NCBI GenBank assembly: GCA_022822545.1
Contig: JAJEBE010000058.1
Location: 62,001 to 126,000 of the forward strand
Reading direction: 5' to 3'
Length of the DNA: 64,000 nt
From: Anaerolineae bacterium
GTDB taxonomy: Bacteria > Chloroflexota > Anaerolineae > Aggregatilineales > Phototrophicaceae
A program made the translations under genes and the position numbers. Shown piece by piece: positions 1 through 8,798 of this stretch (its first letter is position 1; each line of letters begins with the position of its first letter). The notes below the pieces were generated by a model. It ran no database searches. It worked only from the letters and a program-made list of their open reading frames with translations, and was not told the DNA's origin.

Positions 1-678
1 GCTCTTGATGTTGCCGGCGTGATCGATGACGAGGGCATCATCGGGGAACCAGAAGAAGTGCGCCCGGTATCGTTCCGATTCGTGATAGCGGTGCGCCAGT
101 TGATAATGCCCGACGGTGGGCATGGTATGCGCAATCGCCTGAACCGCCAGTGGATGCGCGCCGAAGAAGCGAATCCAGCGCGAGTTGTTGTGGTAGCCGG
201 TGTGGTCGTGCCAGCAGGTCAGGCGTTTGACGGGGCCGACGAAGCCGTCTTCAGCGATGAGTTTCATCATGCGGTCGAAGGGGAAGCGGAAGAAATTCTC
301 GGCGATGCGCAGGATGGCCCGGCTGTCTCGCGCTGTACCCACCATCTCTCGCGCTTGAATCAGGAGGCTGCACATGCTCGTCTCCACGTTGACATGGATG
401 CCATGCGAGAGCAGCGTGCAGCAGATGGAATGGTGCGAGGGAATGGGGCTGACGACGAAGGCCGCTTCCATCGGACGAGCCGCGATGAGCGCCTTGAGAT
501 CGTAGAAGGCGGGCACGCCAATCGACTCGGCGAATTCATCGGCCGATGCCTTGACCGGGTCGCAAACGGCGACGATCTTGGCCCAGGGTTTGAGGCTGTC
601 AAAGAGCGGTCGGTAGGTGGTTTTGGAGCGGTTGCCCGTGCCGATCAGAGCGACGGAGAGCGGTTCAGCTAGTCCCAT
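1..678 (-). CDS. Gfo/Idh/MocA-family oxidoreductase, partial at 3' end
   Basis: The minus-strand frame opens at ATG 678 and stays open to the window edge, giving the first 226 residues of a longer protein (family members are usually 330-400). Residues 8-15 read VALIGTGN, the Rossmann dinucleotide-binding start, and the N-terminal half has the alternating pattern of an NAD(P)-binding domain. The position that normally carries the E-K-P catalytic lysine reads VNVETSMC, with Thr in place of Lys, so catalysis may be altered. The gene overlaps the end of the PL22-like gene by 14 bp, which suggests translational coupling within the same minus-strand operon. Family members oxidise sugars or acid sugars with NAD(P); this substrate is unknown. 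Confidence 0.8.
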   Translation of the reverse strand, partial: MGLAEPLSVALIGTGNRSKTTYRPLFDSLKPWAKIVAVCDPVKASADEFAESIGVPAFYDLKALIAARPMEAAFVVSPIPSHHSICCTLLSHGIHVNVETSMCSLLIQAREMVGTARDSRAILRIAENFFRFPFDRMMKLIAEDGFVGPVKRLTCWHDHTGYHNNSRWIRFFGAHPLAVQAIAHTMPTVGHYQLAHRYHESERYRAHFFWFPDDALVIDHAGNIKS

Positions 679-1795
679 TTTGCAGCCTTTCCAGCAGGTT
701 TTCCGGTATTTCAACTTCATATATTTGCGCTATGCCACTGCGGTCGCTGGTGAAGACGACGCGGCGGCTATCGGGCGAGAAGGAGGGGTGAGGGTGGGTA
801 TGTTGGGGCGCGTTCACCTTAATCGGGCCATCTTCATAGGGGAAGGGTCCGCCCCAGTGCGCGCCGGCATTGCTCGCCTGCGGTTGGCAGAGCGTATGCG
901 GCCGGCCGATGCCGTCCAGCGGATTAAAAAGCTGAAGGCCGATATCGGGGAAATTGGTATCGGCGATCATTATGCTGCCTTGCGAATTGCAGATGGCGTG
1001 CCAGGCGTTAAAAGACGTCACGCGCCGCTCGACCCCGCTATCGACATTGATGCAGCGGATGCCCTTGGGCCAATCGACGAATGCCAGTTCGCGCGTCCCC
1101 GGGATCCAGACCTCGTGCGTGATCCATTCACCTGGCTGGCGCTGATACAGTCGCCGATTGTCGCCCCCATCGCGCTTGATTATCCAGACGCGGTCTTTCA
1201 GCGGGCCGGCGTAGTAGAGCAGGTTGTTGTCATCGGGGCAGAACATCAGATGCGCGATGGTGTCGCGTTGCAAGATGATGTCGCAGGCGCCGCTATCGGC
1301 GTCGATGACGGCGAGATTGGCGCAGCCGCTCCGGCTGAAGCGCAGCGCCCAGTAGCGGTCGTCGAAGCTCAGCGCGGTTGTGCCCATGGCATCGGCGACC
1401 ATGCCGGCTTCGCGAAGACGAGCTTCCCCGAGGTCGCTCAGGTCGACCAGTTGCTCTTCCAGCTGCGTCTCCGTGTGGACGCGGAAGGCGCCCGTGCCGG
1501 CGGTGAAATAAACATAGCGCCCGTCATGCGACGGGTAAATCGAGTACTCGGCGATGCCCTCGCGCTCGCTGAGTTGCAGCAGCTTGCCGCTGGCCCGTTC
1601 TTCGGCGAAGATCTCGGGCCGGCCGCTGCGATGCGAGATGAAGACCAGCCGCGCCATGGCGTCATCGTAGGCGGGCACGAAGAAGAAAGGATGATGGTGA
1701 ATCGACGCCTGGTCGGTGACTTGCCGGATGCGCGCGCCGGTCGCCGGGTCGATGAGGGTTCGCGCTTCGGCCGGATAGACGCTGCCGCGGCTCAT
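665..1795 (-). CDS. Oligogalacturonate lyase-like protein (PL22 fold)
   Basis: This 376-residue beta-propeller protein matches the oligogalacturonate lyase family, which cleaves short pectic oligomers by beta-elimination in the cytoplasm. The motif PQHTHPHPSFSPD near residues 330-342 places a Gln and two His at spacing Q-x-x-H-x-H, matching the metal ligands described for this family. A third candidate ligand is the His of NAWHAIC near residue 266, and THEVWIP carries the His expected as general base. No signal peptide is present (the N-terminus is MSRGSVYPAEART). ATG 1795 directly abuts the TAG of the DapA-like gene upstream, so the genes are cotranscribed. The substrate could be another uronate-containing oligomer; the fold call is firm, the substrate is not. 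Confidence 0.78.
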   Translation of the reverse strand: MSRGSVYPAEARTLIDPATGARIRQVTDQASIHHHPFFFVPAYDDAMARLVFISHRSGRPEIFAEERASGKLLQLSEREGIAEYSIYPSHDGRYVYFTAGTGAFRVHTETQLEEQLVDLSDLGEARLREAGMVADAMGTTALSFDDRYWALRFSRSGCANLAVIDADSGACDIILQRDTIAHLMFCPDDNNLLYYAGPLKDRVWIIKRDGGDNRRLYQRQPGEWITHEVWIPGTRELAFVDWPKGIRCINVDSGVERRVTSFNAWHAICNSQGSIMIADTNFPDIGLQLFNPLDGIGRPHTLCQPQASNAGAHWGGPFPYEDGPIKVNAPQHTHPHPSFSPDSRRVVFTSDRSGIAQIYEVEIPENLLERLQNGTS

Positions 1796-2743
1796 CTAGG
1801 CGAGCGCCTCTTGCATGACCGGGAAGCCGGCGGCGGTGAGTTCCGAGGCGATGCGTTCGACTTCGCGCGATGGCAGGGGGCGGATGGGACGGCGCATGCG
1901 CATGGACGGGAACTTGCCCATCAGCGTCATGGCGCATTTCATGCGTTGATGCGCATCGCTTGAGGGCTCGCCGAAGCGGTAGACGATCTGCGAGAGGGGG
2001 CGCACCTTGTTTTGAATGCGGTTGGCTTCCGCCAGGTCGCCGCTCAAAGCCGCCCGCACCAGTGCCGTGATGAGCTCCGGTACAAAGCCGGCGAAGCCCA
2101 CTAGCGCGCCATCGGCGCCATCAAGCAGCGTCACCAGCAGGTATTCATCCAGGCAGCTGATGATGCTGACATCGGGCGCGGCCGCCTTGAGATTGCGGTA
2201 ATCATAAGCCCAGCGGGACATCTCGCGCGTGCCCATCTTGATGCTGACGACGCGATCAAGCTTGACCATCTCCAGCATCTCGGCCAGGCTGTAACCGGCT
2301 TTGGTCCAAGCCGGGTATTGATGAACGATGATATCGATATCGGCGCCCTCGGCGACATCCTGGAAGAAGCCGACGGCCGTTTCGCTGGTGCGGCCGAAGC
2401 GCAGCCAGTGATGCGGGGGCATGAGCAAGATGCCATCGGCGCCGACTTTTTTAGCGGCGCGGGCCTGCGCGATCGCCTCATCACTGCCCTCGGCGCAGAC
2501 GCCGGAGACCACCTTGACCTTGTGACCAACTTCATCGGCGATGATCTCGGTGACGCGGGCGCGCTCGTGGTTGCGCAGGGACATGACCTCGCCGGTATGT
2601 CCGTTGCAGACCAGGCCGGTGATGCCATCGACCGAGGCGAGGTAGCTCGCATATTCGCGCAAGCCGATTTCGTCAATGGAGTTGTCTTCGTTGAAGGGGC
2701 ATAGCGTCGCCGGCAAAACACCCGTCCAAGGTTTGTCAAACAT
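1796..2743 (-). CDS. DapA-family (dihydrodipicolinate synthase/KDG aldolase type) lyase
   Basis: This 315-residue TIM-barrel class I aldolase has the Schiff-base lysine at about K169 (VVSIKMGT) and the partner tyrosine at about Y143 (IVHQYPAWT). The substrate loop reads GHTGEVMSL near residues 48-56, like the GTTGE motif of the family. Start ATG 2743 was chosen because AAAGGAAG lies seven bases upstream; a longer frame from 2821 would run into the upstream gene. It sits just after an acid-sugar dehydratase, so cleavage of a 2-keto-3-deoxy-aldonate to pyruvate and an aldehyde is the most likely role, rather than lysine synthesis. The exact keto acid is not determined by the sequence. Confidence 0.85.
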   Translation of the reverse strand: MFDKPWTGVLPATLCPFNEDNSIDEIGLREYASYLASVDGITGLVCNGHTGEVMSLRNHERARVTEIIADEVGHKVKVVSGVCAEGSDEAIAQARAAKKVGADGILLMPPHHWLRFGRTSETAVGFFQDVAEGADIDIIVHQYPAWTKAGYSLAEMLEMVKLDRVVSIKMGTREMSRWAYDYRNLKAAAPDVSIISCLDEYLLVTLLDGADGALVGFAGFVPELITALVRAALSGDLAEANRIQNKVRPLSQIVYRFGEPSSDAHQRMKCAMTLMGKFPSMRMRRPIRPLPSREVERIASELTAAGFPVMQEALA

Positions 2744-2771
2744 AGCGCTTCCTTTCTCTAACGCAAGCCAC

Positions 2772-3878
2772 TCAATGGATTTGATATCGTCGCAAAAAGT
2801 CGTAATTCGGCGTGACGCCAAGGCCGGGGCGATCGGGCACGGTCAGGCAGCCGTCGGCATCCAGCCGCATCGTCTCGTTAAAAATCCGTCCGCGATTGGC
2901 CTCAACTGTCTCGCGGTAGAACTCGACGATCAGCCCGTTGGGGATCGCCGCCACCAGATGCAGGTGAATCTCCTGATCGCCATGAGGCGCGATTTGCAGG
3001 TCATGGGCCGAGGCCAGTGCCGCCACATTCATGAATTCGGTGATGCCGCCGAGGATCTGCGCATCGGCATTGTAAATGGCGGCGGCTTCGTTGGCGATGA
3101 GATCGAGGAAGCCGTAGCGAGTGTATTCGTTTTCGCCGGTGGCGATCGGGATGGACGTCGAGCGCGCCAGGCGGCCATGCCCGCGGTAATCGTCCGGCGG
3201 CAACGGCTCCTCGAACCAGGTGATGTCGTAGCGCTCCATGGCGGCGGCGATCTTGATGGCGTCGCGCAGGCTGTAGGCGCAGTTGGCGTCCACCATGAGC
3301 TTGATCTCATCCCCGACAGTCTCCCGCGCGATGCGGACGCGTTCGACATCCTCTTTGATCCGCGCGCCGCCGATTTTCATCTTGACCGCTTTGGCGCCGA
3401 GCGCGAGGTTCTCCTCCATCTCGGCCGCCAGGCCAGCCAGGCCCTTGCCCTCTTCGTAATAACCGCCGGCGATATAGGCCGGGACGCGCTCGCGGAAACC
3501 GCCCAGCAGCTTGTGGATTGATTTGCCGGTCGCTTTGCCCATCAGGTCCCAGAGGGCGATATCAATGCCGCTGATGAAGCGCGTCGCGAGTCCGCGCCGG
3601 CCTACCAGCTTTGGCACCCAAAGCGCCTCCCAGATGCGGCGGTAATGGAAAGGGTCTTGACCGATGAGCAGGGGTTTGAAGTGCTCCAGCAGTCCTTGGG
3701 ATACTTTTGCCATGCCGGGCGTCTGCGTCCCCCCCGTCCAGCCGATGCCGGTAAGGCCTTCGTCAGTGTGGAGGCGGAGAAAGTTCAAGCCGCTATGGGT
3801 GTAGACATGTTTGCCGTTGCGGATGGGTTTGCCGCGTTCCCAGCGGTACTGACACAGGTCGATGTCTGTGATTTTCAT
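2772..3878 (-). CDS. Enolase-superfamily acid-sugar dehydratase (mandelate racemase subgroup)
   Basis: This protein has 368 residues, the usual length for the mandelate racemase/muconate lactonizing enzyme group. The catalytic K-x-K pair is at about K166/K168 (AVKMKIGG). Mg ligands are D197 (VDANCAY), one of the two Glu of WFEEP near 223-224, and E249 (ATGENEY); the barrel-end His is H299 (IAPHGDQ). This arrangement fits dehydration of an aldonic acid to a 2-keto-3-deoxy acid. It is followed after 28 bp by a DapA-type aldolase, which would consume that product. Which aldonate is used (rhamnonate, galactonate, fuconate or another) cannot be told from motifs alone. Confidence 0.87.
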   Translation of the reverse strand: MKITDIDLCQYRWERGKPIRNGKHVYTHSGLNFLRLHTDEGLTGIGWTGGTQTPGMAKVSQGLLEHFKPLLIGQDPFHYRRIWEALWVPKLVGRRGLATRFISGIDIALWDLMGKATGKSIHKLLGGFRERVPAYIAGGYYEEGKGLAGLAAEMEENLALGAKAVKMKIGGARIKEDVERVRIARETVGDEIKLMVDANCAYSLRDAIKIAAAMERYDITWFEEPLPPDDYRGHGRLARSTSIPIATGENEYTRYGFLDLIANEAAAIYNADAQILGGITEFMNVAALASAHDLQIAPHGDQEIHLHLVAAIPNGLIVEFYRETVEANRGRIFNETMRLDADGCLTVPDRPGLGVTPNYDFLRRYQIH

Positions 3879-3890
3879 GCGCTCGCTCGC

Positions 3891-5000
3891 TTAGGGCGTG
3901 AATACGGTGGCGGCGATATGCCGCACGCCGCCGCGCAGTTGGGTCCTGTCATCGGCGCGGTTGAAATAGTAGGCGGTTATCACCTTTCCCCCGCCCAGCA
4001 AAACCGTGCGGGGATAGCCCAGATCCCAGGAGCCGGCGTCATCACGCAGGATGAGTTCCGGTCCCCATGTGCGTCCGTCGTCCTCGGAAACGCGCGCGCG
4101 TATGCCATAGGGCACGACGCGATAGCCGTAGACGGCCAGCAGCCGCCCGTCTTCCAGCAGGGTCAGTTCGGTGGGCCCGCCCCAGTCGCTCGGCCGCGAG
4201 ACATACTGCCAGCTGCGCCCGCCATCGGCTGACTCAAAGATTTCGGGCCAGGCGTTGCGCGCGTCAATTTGGCAGCGGAGCGCGACCAGCATGCGGCCGT
4301 CCGCGAGCAAGACCGGGCTGGCGTAATAGCGATTGACGAAATGCCTATCGGGCGATTGCGCCATGATCGGCGCCAGGTAATTCCAAGTCAGCCCGCCATC
4401 AGGCGAGGCATAAACCGCCACGAAGCGATTGCCCGGCGCGCCGCCGTCAATGCCGACGGTCACGAAGAGCAGAACCAGGCCATCGGGTCGCAGGATATAA
4501 TCCGGCTTCACCTGCACCCAACTGAAACCGAAAGACGGTATACGGTAGGGCCCTTCCCAGCTATGACCGCGGTCGCGGGAATACTGAACGTAGCCGATGC
4601 TTTGATCGCGCTCGGGCGGGATGCCGAAGCCGGCGGTCAGAAAGAAATCGTGCGAGGACCAGTCGTAGGGCGCCGAGGGCGCGTCATCCGGGTGCAAATG
4701 CAGCGGCCGCTCAATATCTTGCCGCGAGCCAAGCGAACGCAGCGAATCGGCTGGCCAAGTCTCCCCGCCATCGGTCGAGCGCATCGTCACATATTCGCCG
4801 CCGCGGGCATCAACAACGTGATGCGCCAGGTCAAATGGCGTGGCGTAATTGCAGGGGCCGCGGGAAAAACTGATCAGCAGTTCGGTCTCGGAAAAGGCTT
4901 TGAAGCCGTGATTGAAGGGCCAGGCGGCGAAATAGCCGGGCTCGTAATAAACGGTAATATGTTCGGCATCTTTTGGGTATCGCGCGGCGGGATAATTCAT
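3891..5000 (-). CDS. Asp-box repeat protein, sialidase superfamily
   Basis: This 369-residue protein has five Asp-box motifs of the form S-x-D-x-G-x-T/S-W near residues 75, 141, 199, 257 and 305 (for example STDGGETW and SPDGGLTW), spaced about 50-65 residues apart as in a six-bladed beta-propeller. That supports a sialidase/neuraminidase fold. There is no signal peptide, so the protein should be cytoplasmic. Start ATG 5000 has GAGGA upstream. It lies 19 bp after the permease gene and 12 bp before the dehydratase gene, so it belongs to the catabolic operon. It may be a glycoside hydrolase on an imported oligosaccharide; true sialidase activity is not established. Confidence 0.75.
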   Translation of the reverse strand: MNYPAARYPKDAEHITVYYEPGYFAAWPFNHGFKAFSETELLISFSRGPCNYATPFDLAHHVVDARGGEYVTMRSTDGGETWPADSLRSLGSRQDIERPLHLHPDDAPSAPYDWSSHDFFLTAGFGIPPERDQSIGYVQYSRDRGHSWEGPYRIPSFGFSWVQVKPDYILRPDGLVLLFVTVGIDGGAPGNRFVAVYASPDGGLTWNYLAPIMAQSPDRHFVNRYYASPVLLADGRMLVALRCQIDARNAWPEIFESADGGRSWQYVSRPSDWGGPTELTLLEDGRLLAVYGYRVVPYGIRARVSEDDGRTWGPELILRDDAGSWDLGYPRTVLLGGGKVITAYYFNRADDRTQLRGGVRHIAATVFTP

Positions 5001-5019
5001 GGGCGCAGTCCTCGGTCGC

Positions 5020-6003
5020 TCAACTGTTGCGGCGCGGGTCGAGGGCGTCGTTCAAGCCATCGCCGAGGAAGACGAAAGCGACCGTGATAATGCCGATGGT
5101 GACGGCCGGACTAAGCACAAGATGAGGGAAGACTTGCCACAAGCGCAAGGCTTCATTCAGCATGGAACCCCAACTGGCGTTCGGCGGCTGGACACCGATG
5201 CCGAGGAAGCTCAAGGTCGCTTCAAAGGTCACTGCGCCGCCCATGCTGGCGGTGACAGCCACGACCAGCGGTCCCAGCGCATTGGGTATGACATGGCGCA
5301 GCATGATATGCCATTCGGAAGCGCCGAGCGCCCGCGCCGCCAAAACATAATCTTCTTCGTTGATGCTCAAGACCTGCCCGCGGATTAGCCGCGCCAAGCC
5401 GGGCCAGGCGATCAAAGCCAGCGCGCTGAAGACCAGCACGTAGTCCAACCAAAGCGTATTCAGGTAGAAGGGATTTTTTGTCTGTTCATAAAGCTGATCG
5501 AACCAGTTGATGATCGGACGCCGCAGGGTTGTATTGATCAGAATGACCAAAAGCAGGCCAGGCATGGCTTGAATCAAGTCGCTGATCCACATCAAAAACT
5601 GATCGGTTCGTCCGCCGCGAATGCCCGACCAGGTACCGAGCAAGACGCCAATGACGAGGCTTATGGCGGTGGTCGAGAAGGCGACCAAAGCGGCTGTGCG
5701 CGCGCCGTGCAGCATACGGCTGAGCACATCGCGACCCAGGTCATCGGTGCCCAGAGGATGCTCGACAGTGAAGCCGCCAAAGGCATTCATGATATTCTGT
5801 TCGAGGAAGTCATAAGGCGCGATATGCGGTCCTATCAGCGCCAGGACGAGGAAGGCGACCACGATGAACAAGCCGCCCACCGCCAGCCAGTTCTTGCGGA
5901 AGCGCCGGGCCGCGTCTTGCCACAAGCTGCGATGATATTCCAGCGACAGGCTCTTGTCATCAATGACGCGCGAGCGTTTTGCTGTGCTTGCCTCTGCGCT
6001 CAT
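5020..6003 (-). CDS. ABC transporter permease, DppC/OppC type
   Basis: This 327-residue inner-membrane protein has a short cytoplasmic N-terminus, a first helix near residues 40-60, and a binding-protein-dependent permease domain. The cytoplasmic coupling loop is EEDYVLAARALGASEWHIM followed by RHVIPNALGP, the classic EAA motif. The typical LGTDDLGRDVLSR segment of DppC proteins is also present. Its ATG overlaps the stop of the DppB-type gene by four bases (ATGA), so the two are translationally coupled. Context suggests import of an oligosaccharide or glycoconjugate rather than peptide. No ATPase gene lies nearby. Confidence 0.9.
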   Translation of the reverse strand: MSAEASTAKRSRVIDDKSLSLEYHRSLWQDAARRFRKNWLAVGGLFIVVAFLVLALIGPHIAPYDFLEQNIMNAFGGFTVEHPLGTDDLGRDVLSRMLHGARTAALVAFSTTAISLVIGVLLGTWSGIRGGRTDQFLMWISDLIQAMPGLLLVILINTTLRRPIINWFDQLYEQTKNPFYLNTLWLDYVLVFSALALIAWPGLARLIRGQVLSINEEDYVLAARALGASEWHIMLRHVIPNALGPLVVAVTASMGGAVTFEATLSFLGIGVQPPNASWGSMLNEALRLWQVFPHLVLSPAVTIGIITVAFVFLGDGLNDALDPRRNS

Positions 6004-6950
6004 TGCGCCCTCACTCGCGGGTCCAGAATCGGATAGATGATATCGACCAGGAAATTGCTGATGAAGATGATCAAGGTGCCGACGACCGCCACCGCCATGA
6101 TGATGGGATAATCGACCTTCTTGATGCCCTCGATAGTCAGCAGGCCAAAGCCGGGGATATTAAAAATGAGCTCGACAATTAATGAGCCGTTGATCAGACC
6201 AATCATCACCAGGCCGAGGGTGGTGACGACCGGCGTCAACATCGGGCGCATCATGTGCCGCATGATGATCCAAAACTCGGGAACGCCCTTGGCGCGGGCG
6301 GTGCGCACATAAAGTTGGCTTTTGATTTCCAGCATGGCGGACCGGGTCTGGCGCACGATGATGGGCAGGATGCTTATTGATATGACCGCGACGGGCAGCG
6401 CCGCATCGATATGAAACAGCCCGCTCCAGCCGTAAGGCACATTAATTAGTTTGAGTTGCAGCACCAATAAAAGTAATAGCATCGGACCGACGACGAATAT
6501 GGGTATGCCGTTGATGAACAAGACGGTGCTGATAATGAGCCGATCCAGCCAGCGATTGTGATAGAGCGCCGCGATCACGCCAAGACTGATACCGACCACG
6601 GCGCCGATGACCGTGGCGGCGAAACCCAACTGCATGGAGATCGGCAGGCGAAACTTGACGATATCCAGCACGGGTCGATCGACTTGCAAGCGTATGGAGC
6701 GTCCCCAATCGCCGCGAAAGAGGTTGTTGAGATAATTGCCGAATTGCACCAGGAAGGGCTCGTCCAGGCCGTACTTCTTGCGCAAGGCCAGCATGACGAC
6801 TTCGTCTTCGCTGTCGAAGTCCTCGCCCTGGATGAACATCATGCGGATCGGATCGCCTGCGCCATAAAACATCATGCCGTAAGTGACGAACAGGATCAGG
6901 AAGAGCCCGGCGGTCCAGCGCAGGAGACGAATTATCAGGAAGCTTGCCAT
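6000..6950 (-). CDS. ABC transporter permease, DppB/OppB type
   Basis: This 316-residue protein begins with a membrane helix (residues 5-27) and has the DppB-type region GLDEPFLVQFGNYLNNLFRG before the second helix. The EAA coupling loop reads RTARAKGVPEFWIIMRHMM. The C-terminus ends in DPRVRAQ, typical of the family. The start at 6950 has AGGAA eleven bases upstream. It follows the solute-binding protein gene after a 150-bp spacer filled by an inverted pair of palindromic repeats, which may adjust the ratio of binding protein to permease mRNA. It forms a heteromeric channel with the following DppC-type subunit. Confidence 0.9.
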   Translation of the reverse strand: MASFLIIRLLRWTAGLFLILFVTYGMMFYGAGDPIRMMFIQGEDFDSEDEVVMLALRKKYGLDEPFLVQFGNYLNNLFRGDWGRSIRLQVDRPVLDIVKFRLPISMQLGFAATVIGAVVGISLGVIAALYHNRWLDRLIISTVLFINGIPIFVVGPMLLLLLVLQLKLINVPYGWSGLFHIDAALPVAVISISILPIIVRQTRSAMLEIKSQLYVRTARAKGVPEFWIIMRHMMRPMLTPVVTTLGLVMIGLINGSLIVELIFNIPGFGLLTIEGIKKVDYPIIMAVAVVGTLIIFISNFLVDIIYPILDPRVRAQ

Positions 6951-6996
6951 GATATGAGTTTCCTGTCCCCCGCTGACCAGCAGTCAAGCGTATGTA

Positions 6997-7072
6997 TATA
7001 GGGGCGATCCACAGGATCGCCCGAATTACAGATAGCGGGGCAGAGCGGGCGACTCGCCGAGTCGCCCCTATA
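6997..7072. repeat. Inverted pair of short intergenic palindromes (GGGGCGA family)
   Basis: Two short palindromic units face each other: 6997-7023 begins TATAGGGGCGATCC and 7045-7072 ends GTCGCCCCTATA. Each is itself able to form a hairpin, and the outer ends TATAGGGGCGA/TCGCCCCTATA are also inverted. They lie between the solute-binding protein gene and the permease gene. The same core occurs in at least ten other spacers of this window. Confidence 0.8.
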
Positions 7073-7100
7073 GACTTGCCAGTGAATGGGATTTATCCCC

Positions 7101-8717
7101 TTACATCCGCTCGATATAGATCTTCCAGGGTTCGATCACGCTGACGTCCGGACCACTGTAGTATTCCTTGACATGGTCGCGGGCGTTAGCGGTGCGCAGC
7201 GGCTTGCCGAAGTGCATGATCACGTAGTCGCCTTCGTATTGCGCCTGGGCTTCAAGCGCCAGTTCACAACGCCGCGGATCGTCGGGCGCCAGGGTCAGCG
7301 CTTCGTCGATGGCCGCTTCCAGCGCCTCGTTATGGTAACCGCTCAGCATGGAACTGCTGGGCACGGGACCGGCCGAGTGGCCCGCCGCCCACATATAGGT
7401 GGCGGCATCGGGGAAGCGAATGACCACATCATCGCGGCTCAGGTTGATCTTGTCGTAGTCATCGCCGAAGCTGTTAGGATCCTGCTGGAATTCGACATTT
7501 TCGATGCCCAGGTTCTGGCGCCAGAATTCGATGACGGCTTGCAGGGCGCGGTTGTTGAACTCGTTGCTGCCGCGCGGCGTGACGCGCAGCTTGGGCAAGT
7601 TCTCGGCGCTGCCATAGCTGGATTCGGCCAGCGCGGCTTGGGCGGCTTCAATATCGTAAGGATAGCCGGTGGCGTCAGGGTTTTGGCAGGTGACGATATC
7701 GTCCAGGGTCTGCGTGGTCATGACGCCGCTGCCTTCGATTGGGAAAGCAGCCTGGAAGACGGCATTCCAATCGACGGACTTGATCAGCGCCTCGCGCACT
7801 TTCGGGTCATTGGTCGGTTCGCGGGTCGGCTGCATCCAGAAGGTGTTGAAGCCGATGGCGTCGAACTGACGGAAGTAATCCGGCATTTGCGCGCGCAGGA
7901 TTGAGGGAGCGGCCGCCAGGCTGGCGTCGATCTGGTCGTTGAGCGCCATCGTGCCGACAATCGTCTGATCGGTAACGAATTGGAAGGTGACCTTCTCGAG
8001 GATGGGACCATCTTTCCACCATTCCGGATTCGGCGTCATTTCAGCTGTCTGCCCGTCGGCGTCAAAGCTGGTGAGGATGAAGGGACCGTTGACGATTGGG
8101 TTGTTCTCCGGCTTCCAGAATTCGTTGAAGCCATGCTCGAGCACGTCCTCGGCGCGGGCGATGGCCATGTGAGCGGTGGCGATGCGCCAGAAGAAGATGG
8201 GGTCGGGCAAGACGAGCTCAACCTGAACGGTGGAATCATCCAGCGCCGACAAGCCGCTGACATCGACGGTCATGGCATCTTCCGCCGCCATCTCGCGCGC
8301 GTCAGCGAAGCCGACCACATTGCCCAGATAAGTGCGGATGCGGCCGACGCTGTTGAGCGGCGCCGCTTGCACCTGCCAGGAATCGATGACTTGCTGCGCC
8401 GTGATGGAGCTGCCATCGGACCAACGTGCCTCGGGGTCGACCGAGAAGGTCCAGACGGTGCTGTCGTCGTTCTGGGACCAGTCGTTGAAATAGCCGGTGT
8501 TCAAGTTGAAGTCCACATCGAAGTAGAGCGGCGGCACGGATTGGAAGGTGATCCAGTTTTGCTGGTCACCGCCGGCGGAAAGGATCTGGAAGCTGAAGTT
8601 GGCCACGCCGGATGAGCCGGTCGCGATCCGCAGCACCTGATCCTGCGCCATCACGCTGGTCGCGCTGAGCAGCAGGAGCGCGACGATAAGTAAGGTGAAT
8701 AGTTTTTTAGACATCAT
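7101..8717 (-). CDS. ABC transporter solute-binding protein, family 5 (SBP_bac_5)
   Basis: This 538-residue protein has a cleavable signal peptide (MMSKKLFTLLIVALLLL followed by SVMAQD) and no lipobox cysteine. The mature part matches cluster C/family 5 binding proteins: an early DVDFNLNTGYF segment, the WTFSVDPEARWSDGS motif that marks the family, and a C-terminal lobe ending VIEPWKIYIERM. The start is preceded by GAGGAGG, a strong ribosome binding site. It heads the transporter part of the operon directly downstream of the LacI-type regulator. Members import peptides, oligosaccharides or opines; the neighbouring lyase, dehydratase and aldolase argue for an acidic oligosaccharide. Confidence 0.9.
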   Translation of the reverse strand: MMSKKLFTLLIVALLLLSATSVMAQDQVLRIATGSSGVANFSFQILSAGGDQQNWITFQSVPPLYFDVDFNLNTGYFNDWSQNDDSTVWTFSVDPEARWSDGSSITAQQVIDSWQVQAAPLNSVGRIRTYLGNVVGFADAREMAAEDAMTVDVSGLSALDDSTVQVELVLPDPIFFWRIATAHMAIARAEDVLEHGFNEFWKPENNPIVNGPFILTSFDADGQTAEMTPNPEWWKDGPILEKVTFQFVTDQTIVGTMALNDQIDASLAAAPSILRAQMPDYFRQFDAIGFNTFWMQPTREPTNDPKVREALIKSVDWNAVFQAAFPIEGSGVMTTQTLDDIVTCQNPDATGYPYDIEAAQAALAESSYGSAENLPKLRVTPRGSNEFNNRALQAVIEFWRQNLGIENVEFQQDPNSFGDDYDKINLSRDDVVIRFPDAATYMWAAGHSAGPVPSSSMLSGYHNEALEAAIDEALTLAPDDPRRCELALEAQAQYEGDYVIMHFGKPLRTANARDHVKEYYSGPDVSVIEPWKIYIERM

Positions 8718-8798
8718 TTCCTCCTCGATTGATCGTTTGTCTCACCACAAGTCATTGAGCGCGTAAAGGACGCACCCTAACTGTAGCCAAAATGAAAC

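Noticed and set aside
617..1963. Long plus-strand open frame opposite the PL22-like and DapA-like genes
   Set aside because: Its translation is rich in Ala, Gly, Arg and Asp without domain features, and it lies entirely opposite two well-supported genes; such frames arise from codon bias in GC-rich DNA.
3891..5000. Calling the Asp-box protein a true sialidase
   Set aside because: Asp-boxes show the fold only; the catalytic Arg triad and Tyr/Glu pair could not be assigned with confidence.
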